Shown here one piece after another: positions 24,683 to 33,042 of a stretch of 64,000 nt of DNA. The DNA comes from Roseburia intestinalis L1-82 (lineage in GTDB: Bacteria; Bacillota; Clostridia; Lachnospirales; Lachnospiraceae), in assembly GCF_900537995.1 (NCBI RefSeq), contig NZ_LR027880.1:3170001-3234000 (forward strand), given 5' to 3'. Positions within the stretch are counted from its first letter, which is position 1. Every line of letters starts with the position of its first letter. The position numbers and the translations under genes are program-made. Below the pieces are notes generated by a model, which worked only from the letters and a program-made list of their open reading frames with translations, was not told the origin of the DNA and did no database searches.

Positions 24683-27664
24683 TTACGCATTGACAATGTA
24701 TTCATAAATATCTTCCCGAACCGGCACATCGAGGATCCACTCTATCTCAACGGCTGTTTTCTCTGTATTTGCCATCGTAAACTCTTTTGCATTTCCACTG
24801 GCTGTCATGTGACCAAGATAATAAAACTCTTTGGAAATCTTATCATCCTTATTTTTTCGGACAAACAATTCCACCTGGATTCCTCTTTCTTTTGCCTTGA
24901 GAAAATTCTGTACATCTTCCGACTGCATACTTCTTCCCGATTTGGAAATCGCGATCAAACGGTCCCGAAAGCCCGGAACAAAATGGTCTTCGTACCTTGT
25001 GGTATCGCTGATATTCTCCGCTTTATCGTAATTGATAAACACCGGAAAAGTCTTTGTTTTTTTATCAAACTTATAACCACCAATATTTAATGGCACCTCA
25101 TTTTGCTCCCAGTTAAGAAGACGGCACACATCTTCATATGTATATTTCTGATATAACACCAGATCTGTCTGCCCATAAGTCTTACTGTAATCTCTCTTGT
25201 AACGGCTGATTCCAAAATCCACAAGCTCTTTTAAAATATTGTAAAAATCATTGTTGGCAAGCATCTCGGCAAAAGATTTGGCTGGTTTATAATCCGAATC
25301 ATCTTTCTCGATAAAAACACACTGCGCATACGTTTTCTTTCCCGATCCTGCCGGAAACTCATTTGTCATAACATGAATAATGTTCTCCTGCTGATCTTTA
25401 CTCATCACTTTTCCATATGATTTCAGATCATTCTCTAACCCTGCAAACAAACCAATCTTTGAAATGCCCCGCGTATATACTAAGATTCTTTTTAGCAGCT
25501 GTAACTCCTGAATTCTTTTACCACTTGCTAACTTCTTTGAAACAAACTCAATGACTTTTTCTTCATCTTCCGATAAACGAATGGTATATTCCTTTTCATA
25601 TTTCACAAGAAATTTGTAATAAGAACCAAGACTGTTATTATCAAAAATGCGAATGACATCCATCTCTCCATAATCATCAAAATCACGGAGTGCCGGAATT
25701 CTTCCAAGTTTATTTTTCAGGTTGTTATAATTTTCTTTGATAAGCTTAATATCACTAAAATTTGCATTGTCAACAGACGCAAATATTCTTTTCCTGCTTA
25801 TTTCATCAAAATGAACGGTGGATGCTCCGGGAATTACCCTTCCGCCTTCCATAACATATCTCCGGATATTATCCTTGTTATAAGTGCGGTCTCCGGATAA
25901 CGCAATCGGAATCATAAAATTATTGTTATAATTTCCAATGAAATCCAATATAACCACATACTCTTTTCCACTGGCTTTTCTAAGTCCGCGTCCAAGCTGC
26001 TGGATAAATACAATCGGGGACTGCGTTGGTCTTAGCATGATCACCTGATTTACCTCAACGATATCCACACCCTCATTTAAAATTTCAACCGAAAAAATAT
26101 AGTCTAATGGCTGTCTATCTTCTGAACTCTCGTCCTCATTCATTGCCAGCCGCTCAAACGCATCCTGTCTTTCCTGTTCCGATGCGCTGCCATTTAAAGC
26201 AACGGTTCTGAAATTTTTACCGGTCGCCGGATTAATGATCTGATTGAACTTTGCGGACAGTTCCTCTGTTTCCTTTATATTGCTGCAGAAAATCAGTCCC
26301 TTCACTTTATCGCCGCTGTACCCATAATAATCTGCCTGATTCACAATATGTCTCACACGCTCATCACTTGTAAGCATGTTAAAATCTCTGGCTGCTTCCT
26401 CATCTCCAATCATAGACAAATCCGTAATCCCAAAATAATGGAACGGGCAGAGAAGATTCTCTTCCATCGCCTGCTGCAGTCGTATCTCGTATGCGATCTG
26501 ATAATTGAAAATCTCATAAACATTTCTGCCTTCCACGTTATCATCACGTTTGTCCGGCGTAGCGGTCATTCCAAGCCATAACTTTGGTGTAAAATGATCC
26601 ATGATTTTCCGGTAGGTATCTGCTGGGACATGATGTGCCTCATCCAAAACAATACAGTCAAATGCGTCTTTCGCATATTGAAGCAGATGTTCATCTCGAT
26701 TCAATGTCTGAACTGTCGCAAACACATAATCTGCTTCATATTCATGATAACCGGCACCAACCAGTCCCATAGATACGGTATTTGCAAATACCTTCTCGTA
26801 AGATTTTCTTGTCTGTCTGGCAAGCTGGCCTCTGTGGACTAAAAAGAGAACTCTCCGAAAGCCAAGCTCACGCATTGCAAATGCAGAGGCATATGTTTTT
26901 CCTGTTCCGGTAGCTGAAATAAGAAGCGCCCGTTTTTCCCCTGCTGCAAGAATTTTTTTCAGATTTGTGATAAACCCAACCTGCATACTGTTCGGCTGTA
27001 ACGTATATTTTTCAATTGACGTTATCTCATCTAATTTTGCAGTTTCCCTCTGATGTTTTATGATCTGATAGCGTTCTTTATAATTTTCATAAAAAGTATC
27101 AAATGATAAAGCATACGGCGAATTCCACAGTTCTTTAAACTCAGCAACGATTTCTTTCGCCATCTCCCCCTGTTCGGTTGAGATCAGCTTTGTATTCCAT
27201 TCACGATTACTGGTAAGCGCCGCACTTGTAATATTCGAACTGCCGATAATGATCCGGTAAATTTCGTCTTTTCTAAAAATATATCCTTTGGTATGAAACC
27301 CTTCGTCCGCTGCTTCCACATCATACATCTTTAAGGTAATATTCGATAAATCATTCAGCTTTTTTAATGCCCCAGGTTCACTGAAATTCAGATAATTTGT
27401 GGTTAAAATTTCCCCGGGAATATTTTTGTTTTCCAATTCTTTTAGTGTCTGAAGAAGCGGTGTGATGCCACTCATCGTGATAAATGCCACACTGATCTGA
27501 AACCTGTCACATTTCAAAAGTTCATCCTCAACGGATGAGAGCACCTTCTTTCCCTCTTTATGGTTATTAGACACAAACTGCGGTCGATAAAGGCTGTTAG
27601 ATGCAGCCGAACCATTGATATATGCCGTTTCAAATCCCAATCGTAACTCATCAATTTTACTCAT
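24683..27664 (-). CDS. PLD nuclease-SF2 helicase-DUF3427 protein
   Basis: 993 residues with three parts. Residues about 30-180 are a phospholipase D-like nuclease domain with the HxK motif at H124-K126 (GFHTKGYIF) and GSSNITSAAL at 141-150. Residues about 225-620 are a superfamily 2 helicase: Walker A SATGTGKTYAS at 250-260, DEAH at 341-344, GMTATPDKRD, and motif VI QQLGRGLRK. The C-terminus is DUF3427-like. Such COG3886/COG1061 fusions occur widely in accessory regions and are suspected defence proteins. AGGAG lies six bases before the ATG, behind a good promoter. It is the first gene of a six-gene unit. Confidence 0.9.
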   Translation of the reverse strand: MSKIDELRLGFETAYINGSAASNSLYRPQFVSNNHKEGKKVLSSVEDELLKCDRFQISVAFITMSGITPLLQTLKELENKNIPGEILTTNYLNFSEPGALKKLNDLSNITLKMYDVEAADEGFHTKGYIFRKDEIYRIIIGSSNITSAALTSNREWNTKLISTEQGEMAKEIVAEFKELWNSPYALSFDTFYENYKERYQIIKHQRETAKLDEITSIEKYTLQPNSMQVGFITNLKKILAAGEKRALLISATGTGKTYASAFAMRELGFRRVLFLVHRGQLARQTRKSYEKVFANTVSMGLVGAGYHEYEADYVFATVQTLNRDEHLLQYAKDAFDCIVLDEAHHVPADTYRKIMDHFTPKLWLGMTATPDKRDDNVEGRNVYEIFNYQIAYEIRLQQAMEENLLCPFHYFGITDLSMIGDEEAARDFNMLTSDERVRHIVNQADYYGYSGDKVKGLIFCSNIKETEELSAKFNQIINPATGKNFRTVALNGSASEQERQDAFERLAMNEDESSEDRQPLDYIFSVEILNEGVDIVEVNQVIMLRPTQSPIVFIQQLGRGLRKASGKEYVVILDFIGNYNNNFMIPIALSGDRTYNKDNIRRYVMEGGRVIPGASTVHFDEISRKRIFASVDNANFSDIKLIKENYNNLKNKLGRIPALRDFDDYGEMDVIRIFDNNSLGSYYKFLVKYEKEYTIRLSEDEEKVIEFVSKKLASGKRIQELQLLKRILVYTRGISKIGLFAGLENDLKSYGKVMSKDQQENIIHVMTNEFPAGSGKKTYAQCVFIEKDDSDYKPAKSFAEMLANNDFYNILKELVDFGISRYKRDYSKTYGQTDLVLYQKYTYEDVCRLLNWEQNEVPLNIGGYKFDKKTKTFPVFINYDKAENISDTTRYEDHFVPGFRDRLIAISKSGRSMQSEDVQNFLKAKERGIQVELFVRKNKDDKISKEFYYLGHMTASGNAKEFTMANTEKTAVEIEWILDVPVREDIYEYIVNA

Positions 27665-27738
27665 TTTTTCTCCTGATACTGCCAGTTACCAAACCCACAG
27701 TTTTACCAATGAAACAATTCTCAAAACACACTACATCC

Positions 27739-27767
27739 AGTATATTCCTTATTACAAACGTTTTCAA
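27739..27767 (-). promoter_or_regulatory. promoter of the helicase operon
   Basis: On the minus strand TTGAAA (27767-27762), a 17-bp spacer and TATACT (27744-27739) form a good sigma-A type promoter about 75 bp before the helicase ATG. It diverges from the malic enzyme promoter, whose -35 box begins only 34 bp away, so one bound regulator, for instance the WYL protein, could affect both. That last point is inference. Confidence 0.65.
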
Positions 27768-27800
27768 CAAACATTCCCACGAATTCTCCATCAACTTTTC

Positions 27801-27829
27801 TTGATTTGTGAAATTGTTAATGTTATCAT
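27801..27829 (+). promoter_or_regulatory. promoter of the malic enzyme operon
   Basis: TTGATT (27801-27806), a 17-bp spacer and TATCAT (27824-27829), four of six matches in each box. It lies 35 bp before the upstream ORF and 190 bp before the malic enzyme start, so the transcript would carry a leader of about 180 bases. Confidence 0.55.
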
Positions 27830-27861
27830 AAATGAAAACAAGGATAACAGGAGAGATTCTA

Positions 27862-28010
27862 GTGTGAAAAATAAGCTCGATAGCTTATTTTTCGCACGGC
27901 TATTTGTTTCTGAGCAAAAACAAATAGCTTCTATGACAAGGCATAAAAAAGCATGCCTACGAGAATTTGAGATTCTCGTCGCCTCTTCGCAACAAGTTGC
28001 TCAGAAATGA
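27862..28010 (+). promoter_or_regulatory. five-hairpin leader of the malic enzyme operon
   Basis: Five inverted repeats follow one another: 27862-27877/27882-27897 (16 pairs, one wobble, four-base loop); 27899-27909/27918-27928 (11 pairs); 27939-27944/27953-27958 (6); 27959-27966/27972-27979 (8); and 27989-27993/27996-28000 (5). In addition, 27907-27917 (TTTCTGAGCAA) is fully complementary to 27997-28007, just before the malic enzyme ribosome site. Alternative long-range pairing could therefore open or close that site. No known riboswitch class is recognised. Confidence 0.6.
27864..28010 (+). CDS. 48-codon upstream ORF in the leader
   Basis: A GTG at 27864 has AGGAGAG eight bases upstream, an ideal ribosome site. 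It opens 48 codons (starting VKNKLDSLFFARLFVSEQKQ) that end at TGA 28008-28010, eight bases before the malic enzyme ATG. The coding stretch coincides with the five hairpins, so translating ribosomes would melt them and arrive next to the following start: a plausible leader peptide with translational coupling. The peptide is basic, has no signal or membrane segment and is not recognised. It may equally be an unstable fragment or a mobile palindromic repeat that happens to be open. Confidence 0.5.
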   Translation: MKNKLDSLFFARLFVSEQKQIASMTRHKKACLREFEILVASSQQVAQK

Positions 28011-28018
28011 GGATTACT

Positions 28019-29164
28019 ATGGAAAATAAAGCATTAGAGATGCATAAACAGTGGAACGGTAAATTAGAGACCGTTGCCAAATCTAAAGTAAAGAGCCGCG
28101 AAGATCTCGCGATTGCGTACACACCGGGCGTTGCAGAGCCTTGCAAGGTCATTGCCAAAGATCCTGAGGCAGCTTATACATATACCATGAAAGCCAACAC
28201 CGTTGCCGTTGTTTCCGACGGAAGTGCCGTGTTAGGCCTCGGCAATATCGGTGCATACGCAGCTATGCCGGTTATGGAGGGCAAATGCGTATTATTCAAG
28301 GAATTCGGCAATGTCAACGCTGTTCCGATCTGTCTTGACACACAGGATACCGAAGAGATCATCGCTACCGTTAAGAACATTGCACCGGCATTCGGCGGTA
28401 TCAACTTGGAGGATATCTCCGCACCACGCTGCTTTGAGATTGAGGAACGTTTAAAAGAAATGCTCGACATTCCGGTATTTCATGACGACCAGCACGGTAC
28501 TGCCATCGTAGTACTTGCAGGTATCATCAATGCATTAAAGGTGACCGGCAAGAAAAAAGAGGACTGCCGCGTCGTTGTAAACGGTGCTGGATCTGCTGGC
28601 GTTGCCATCACAAAATTACTTTTAACATACGGTTTTAAAAATGTGATCATGTGTGACCGTGAGGGCATCATCGGAAAAGATTATCCAAACTTAAACTGGA
28701 TGCAGCAGAAAATGACCGAAGTAACAAACCTTGCAAATGAGCATGGAACACTTGCCGATGCATTAAAAGGTGCTGATATTTTTGTTGGTGTTTCCGCACC
28801 AAACATTGTAACACCGGAGATGGTATCTTCCATGAATCACGATTCCATCCTGTTTGCAATGGCAAACCCGGTACCGGAGATCATGCCGGACGTTGCAAAA
28901 GCAGCCGGTGCACGCGTGGTCGGAACCGGAAGAAGTGACTTCCCGAATCAGGTCAACAACGTTGTCGCATTCCCTGGTATCTTCAAAGGCGCCTTAGAGG
29001 GACGTGCCACACAGATCACGGAAGAAATGAAACTTGCCGCCGCAGAAGCGATCGCAGGTCTTGTTTCCGAGGATCAGTTATGTGACGAATTTATCATGCC
29101 GGAGGCTTTTGACCCGCGTGTCGCAGAAGTTGTAAGCGAAGCTGTCAAATCCCATATCAAATGA
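28019..29164 (+). CDS. malic enzyme (oxaloacetate-decarboxylating malate dehydrogenase)
   Basis: 381 residues from the ATG at 28019, served by GAGGA five bases upstream (an in-frame ATG four codons earlier would start within the upstream ORF end). The malic N-terminal domain shows DLAIAYTPGVAEPC and LFKEFGNVNAVPICLDTQD; metal and catalytic residues are in IPVFHDDQHGTAIV; the NAD(P) fold is VVVNGAGSAGVAITKLL. It converts malate to pyruvate and CO2 with reduction of NAD(P). The length fits the short bacterial form. It is followed by a radical SAM gene that overlaps its stop. Confidence 0.95.
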   Translation: MENKALEMHKQWNGKLETVAKSKVKSREDLAIAYTPGVAEPCKVIAKDPEAAYTYTMKANTVAVVSDGSAVLGLGNIGAYAAMPVMEGKCVLFKEFGNVNAVPICLDTQDTEEIIATVKNIAPAFGGINLEDISAPRCFEIEERLKEMLDIPVFHDDQHGTAIVVLAGIINALKVTGKKKEDCRVVVNGAGSAGVAITKLLLTYGFKNVIMCDREGIIGKDYPNLNWMQQKMTEVTNLANEHGTLADALKGADIFVGVSAPNIVTPEMVSSMNHDSILFAMANPVPEIMPDVAKAAGARVVGTGRSDFPNQVNNVVAFPGIFKGALEGRATQITEEMKLAAAEAIAGLVSEDQLCDEFIMPEAFDPRVAEVVSEAVKSHIK

Positions 29165-30081
29165 TGATCTGGGGCGACAAACGGTATCATTCTTTAGATT
29201 ATGAATTAAAACAGACTTTCGGGGAAAAGGTCTACCGCCTCTCCTTAAACGGCGGTATGACCTGTCCAAACCGCGACGGTACCTTAGACGACCGCGGCTG
29301 CATCTTCTGCAGCGCTGGCGGTTCCGGGGATTTTGCCGCCGCGCCTGACTTGTCTGTTCATGCGCAGATTCTTTCCGCCAAAAAACGGATTCAGGCAAAA
29401 ACAGGCTGTAAAAAGTTCATCGCTTATTTTCAGGCATATACCAATACCTATGCACCGGTAGAATATTTAAGACGGATCTTTACGGAAGCCATTGAAGAAC
29501 CGGATGTGGTGGCATTGTCCATCGCGACCCGCTGTGACTGTCTTCCACCGGATGTCTTAGATCTCCTCGACGAGTTAAACCGCAGAAAACCGGTCTGGAT
29601 TGAACTTGGACTTCAGACCATCCACGACAAAACACTTCACGCGATCCGAAGCGGTTTTACCCTCTCCCAGTTTGAGCAGGCAGTATCTGATCTGCATAAA
29701 AGAAACATTCCGGTCATTACTCATCTGATCCTTGGACTTCCGGGTGAGACAAAAGAAGATATGCTCTCCTCCGTCCGTTATGTTGGCAGCCTTCCGGTCA
29801 CCGGAATAAAACTCCAGCTCCTTCATATATTGAAAGGAACCGATCTTGGGACTGCCTATATGGCAGATCCGTTTCCACTTTTTACACTGGAGGAATACTG
29901 TGACCTGATTGCAGACTGCATCGCACTGCTGCCGCCGGAGATCGTCATCCACCGGCTCACAGGGGACGGGCCGAGGAATCTTTTACTTGCACCCTTATGG
30001 AGCACCGACAAAAAAAGAGTTTTAAATACGATCCAGAAATGCCTGCGTGAGCGTGACCTCTGGCAGGGAAAGAATATCTGA
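29161..30081 (+). CDS. TIGR01212-family radical SAM protein (YhcC-like)
   Basis: 306 residues. The cysteine ligands of the [4Fe-4S] cluster are in MTCPNRDGTLDDRGCIFCSA, in the spacing typical of TIGR01212/YhcC rather than the standard CxxxCxxC. The glycine-rich GGSGDF and the later IELGLQTIHDKTLHAIRSGF are SAM and barrel elements of this Elp3-like branch. The reaction is unknown; this family is suspected in RNA modification. The start overlaps the malic enzyme stop (ATGATG), so translation is probably coupled. Confidence 0.87.
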   Translation: MMIWGDKRYHSLDYELKQTFGEKVYRLSLNGGMTCPNRDGTLDDRGCIFCSAGGSGDFAAAPDLSVHAQILSAKKRIQAKTGCKKFIAYFQAYTNTYAPVEYLRRIFTEAIEEPDVVALSIATRCDCLPPDVLDLLDELNRRKPVWIELGLQTIHDKTLHAIRSGFTLSQFEQAVSDLHKRNIPVITHLILGLPGETKEDMLSSVRYVGSLPVTGIKLQLLHILKGTDLGTAYMADPFPLFTLEEYCDLIADCIALLPPEIVIHRLTGDGPRNLLLAPLWSTDKKRVLNTIQKCLRERDLWQGKNI

Positions 30082-30108
30082 TTATAAAAGAAAGAGGGCA
30101 TCTATATT

Positions 30109-30624
30109 ATGGCAGAACCAATCACAATCTATAAACTGACAATTTTAAACATGCTCGATAAAGTGGATTTTCCATTGACCAACACACAGATATCTAATTT
30201 CTTTTTAGAGCAGGATTACACGGATTATTTCCGCGTCCAGCAGGTATTAAGCGATCTTGAGGACGCAAGTCTCATCCACGCAGAATCCACACACAGCAAT
30301 ACACAGTATACCATTACTGCTGCCGGTAAGGAGACGCTTGGTTTTTTCAAAGATAAGATCACGCCTGCAATCGAACGCGACACCACTGCATTCTTAGAAA
30401 AAAATAAATTAGAACTGCGCAGCGTTAACTCCATCCTTGCTGATTATTACAAAACACCAAATCAGGATTATGCAGCGCGCTGTCAGTTCCGTGTACATGA
30501 AACCAACCTGATCGACCTGACACTTACCGTAAAAACCCGGGAACAGGCGCAGGCGATCTGTGATAACTGGAAAAAACAAAATGAAGACGTCTATGCATAT
30601 CTCATGGATCTTCTGCTGAAATAA
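30109..30624 (+). CDS. DUF4364 winged-helix protein
   Basis: 171 residues. The start MAEPITIYKLTILNMLDKVD with the following DFPLTNTQISNFFLEQDYTD forms a PadR/wHTH-like DNA-binding domain, followed by GKETLGFF and a C-terminal beta region. DUF4364 proteins are typical of Clostridia and are presumed transcription regulators, with no known target. It is third in the malic enzyme operon, 27 bp after the radical SAM gene. GAGGG lies about ten bases before the ATG. Confidence 0.87.
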   Translation: MAEPITIYKLTILNMLDKVDFPLTNTQISNFFLEQDYTDYFRVQQVLSDLEDASLIHAESTHSNTQYTITAAGKETLGFFKDKITPAIERDTTAFLEKNKLELRSVNSILADYYKTPNQDYAARCQFRVHETNLIDLTLTVKTREQAQAICDNWKKQNEDVYAYLMDLLLK

Positions 30625-30635
30625 ATGGAGGCTTT

Positions 30636-31256
30636 ATGGCAAAACAATATTTCAAACCCGGCAACATGCTCTACCCGCTGCCTGCCGTCATGGTAAGCTG
30701 CCAGTATCCTGCCGGAAAAGAGGATGCGCTCTGCACCAATCCAGCCCTTGCCGGGAAACCGAATATCATCACCGTAGCGTGGGCAGGTACCGTGTGTACC
30801 AATCCACCGATGTTATCGATCTCTGTCCGCCCGGAACGCTACTCTTACCACATGATCGAAGAATCCGGCGAATTTGTTGTAAATCTGACAACAGAGCAGT
30901 TAGTCCGTGCGACCGATTTCTGCGGTGTCCGCTCCGGAAAAGATATTGACAAATTCAAAGAAATGCATCTGACACCGCTCCCCTCGAAGGAGATTTCTGC
31001 ACCGGGTATTGCGGAAAGCCCGGTCAACATTGAATGTAAAGTGCGGGAGATCAAACCGCTCGGCAGTCACACCATGTTTCTTGCTGATGTGGTGAATGTT
31101 ACCGTAGACGATAAATTTTTTGATGAAAAAAATACCTTTCATCTCAATGACACCGGACTTGTCACTTACTCCCACGGTGCCTATTTCCTGCTTGGCAAAA
31201 AGCTTGGCACCTTCGGATACAGTGTTGCAAAAAAGAAAGCAAAGAAACGGAAATAA
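30636..31256 (+). CDS. flavin reductase family protein
   Basis: 206 residues. The split-barrel flavin-binding pattern is present: PLPAVMVSCQ at the start, ITVAWAGTVCTNPPMLSISV, RYSYHMIEESGEFVVNL and a C-terminal GAYFLLGKKLGTFGY. Such proteins bind FMN and reduce it or act as small flavoproteins; the partner is unknown. It ends the four-gene plus-strand operon, with GGAGG four bases before its start. Its last codons form part of the shared terminator hairpin. Confidence 0.9.
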   Translation: MAKQYFKPGNMLYPLPAVMVSCQYPAGKEDALCTNPALAGKPNIITVAWAGTVCTNPPMLSISVRPERYSYHMIEESGEFVVNLTTEQLVRATDFCGVRSGKDIDKFKEMHLTPLPSKEISAPGIAESPVNIECKVREIKPLGSHTMFLADVVNVTVDDKFFDEKNTFHLNDTGLVTYSHGAYFLLGKKLGTFGYSVAKKKAKKRK

Positions 31257-31277
31257 CCGCCGTTTCTTTGCTTTTTT
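31234..31277. terminator. bidirectional terminator between flavin reductase and M3 peptidase
   Basis: A perfect 14-bp stem (31237-31250 and 31260-31273), nine-base loop, with A-rich and T-rich flanks on both sides, so it can stop transcription from either strand. It overlaps the last residues of the flavin reductase gene and ends two bases before the stop of the opposing peptidase gene. Confidence 0.9.
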
Positions 31278-31278
31278 C

Positions 31279-32979
31279 TTACATATATTTGCTGTTTAAC
31301 AAATCATTTTTCGCAAGTTCAATCGCTTTTTCCACTGTGCCCTGTTCAAACGGATTCATCAGATGTGCATAACGCAGTGTCTCTAAATAGCTCATGCTTC
31401 CACCGCATTTACAGAGATTTAAGTAATCTTTCCATGCATCCTCATGATTTTTTCTGTCCTTAGTCTTAAACTCCATCGCTCCCATCGTCGTCAGTGTATA
31501 GTTGATGTAATAGAACGGGTAGAGATAAATATGCAGCTTGTGATACCAGTAGCCGCCGCGGTCAAAGAAATCATCCGCCTCATATTTTCTCCACGGCATG
31601 TAGGTTTCCTCTAATTTCTTCCATGCAAGCGTGCGCTCCTTCGGTGTCATATCCGGATTGCTGTAGCAGATATGCTGGAATTCATCGACTGCAACACCAA
31701 ACGGTACGAACGTCAGTGCATCCTGCAAATGTGCAAAACGGTATTTATCTGCCTGCTCTCCAAAGAATTTTTCTGCATACGGATAAGCAAACTGTTCCAT
31801 CGCCATGGAATGGATCTCTGCAATATCCGTGGATTCGCTGTAATATGCTGCGATCGGCTGGCTGCGCATTGCCATATATCCTGCAAACGCATGACCTAAC
31901 TCGTGTGACAGTACCTGCATATCAAAGATCGTCTGATTGAAACAGGAAAATACAAACGGTGCTTTGTAGCGGTCAAGGGATGTCATATATCCGGTGGATG
32001 CCTTGCCCGGTTTGTTTTTTAAGTCCATCAGCTCATGGTCGATCATAAAGTCAATGAATTCTCCTGTCTCAGGGCTTAATTCATGATACATTTTTCTCGC
32101 CTGATCCACCATGAAATCATCATCCCCTGCCGGAACTGCATTGCCATCCGGGAATACACGTTTTTCATCATAAAACATCAATGTATCCACGCCGAGACGT
32201 TTTCTCTGTGCCTCATATAATTTTTCACACAGAGGTACTAACACGGTACGCACCTGCTCACGGAAAGCAGCTACTTCCTCCATGCCGTAATCGGTACGTC
32301 CCTGCTGCATATATCCAACCGGGATAAAGTTCTCATAACCAAGATTTTTTCCCATCTGTGTACGGATTTTGATCAGTTCATCCCAGATTTCCTCGAGGCG
32401 TTTTTCATTGCCATGATAAAAATCAGAGTAAGCCTTTACAGCAGCCTTTCGTACTTCACGTTCCTCATGTTCAAAATACTTCTGTACCCCGTACAGGTTT
32501 AACGTTTTTCCGTCAAACGGGATTGCTGCGGTTGCCATCATTTTTTCATATTCCCTGCACAGTCTTGACTCCTGCTGCATCAGTGGGATGTTTTCCTCAC
32601 AGAATGTCTTTTTCTGCAGATCCATCTGTGCAAAATACTGTTTTCCATATTCGTTTTCAATATCGCCGCGGAATTTTGATTCCATCAGGGCATCATTCAT
32701 AGCCAGAAGCTTCGGCATAACGGTCGGCACCATATCGTTGATATATGCATCTTCTTTTTCATAGAACTCATCTGTAGTGTCTAATGTATGGCGGATGGAT
32801 GCGATCGTACAGTCCGTCGAAAAATTTTTCGACATTTCTTCCATCTGCTCCATATATCCTTTTAATTCTCCATAGGATGCTGCATTTTTGATCTTTTCCG
32901 TGATCTCCTCTGCAAATGCACCTGTTTTTTCAAAATCTGGTCTTTTATATTCCAGTGTGCTGAATTTAAAATCTTCCAT
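31279..32979 (-). CDS. M3-family oligoendopeptidase (PepF-like)
   Basis: 566 residues. The zinc site is HELGH in VLSHELGHAFAGYM, with the third ligand Glu in STDIAEIHSMAMEQF about 25 residues later. The length and the helical N-terminal half match the oligoendopeptidase F branch. There is no signal peptide, so it should act on peptides in the cytoplasm. It is transcribed toward the plus-strand operon and shares its terminator. AAGGA lies 11 bases before the ATG. It stands apart from the membrane gene upstream by 63 bp. Confidence 0.93.
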   Translation of the reverse strand: MEDFKFSTLEYKRPDFEKTGAFAEEITEKIKNAASYGELKGYMEQMEEMSKNFSTDCTIASIRHTLDTTDEFYEKEDAYINDMVPTVMPKLLAMNDALMESKFRGDIENEYGKQYFAQMDLQKKTFCEENIPLMQQESRLCREYEKMMATAAIPFDGKTLNLYGVQKYFEHEEREVRKAAVKAYSDFYHGNEKRLEEIWDELIKIRTQMGKNLGYENFIPVGYMQQGRTDYGMEEVAAFREQVRTVLVPLCEKLYEAQRKRLGVDTLMFYDEKRVFPDGNAVPAGDDDFMVDQARKMYHELSPETGEFIDFMIDHELMDLKNKPGKASTGYMTSLDRYKAPFVFSCFNQTIFDMQVLSHELGHAFAGYMAMRSQPIAAYYSESTDIAEIHSMAMEQFAYPYAEKFFGEQADKYRFAHLQDALTFVPFGVAVDEFQHICYSNPDMTPKERTLAWKKLEETYMPWRKYEADDFFDRGGYWYHKLHIYLYPFYYINYTLTTMGAMEFKTKDRKNHEDAWKDYLNLCKCGGSMSYLETLRYAHLMNPFEQGTVEKAIELAKNDLLNSKYM

Positions 32980-33042
32980 GTTTCATTTTGTCCTTTCTTC
33001 CTGCATTTCTATATGTTATTGGTCTTTGACCATAACAGACTT

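Noticed and set aside
27615..28010. A 131-codon plus-strand frame ending before malic enzyme
   Set aside because: Its first 83 codons cover the divergent promoter region and have no ribosome site; only the last 48 codons, from the GTG at 27864, have support.
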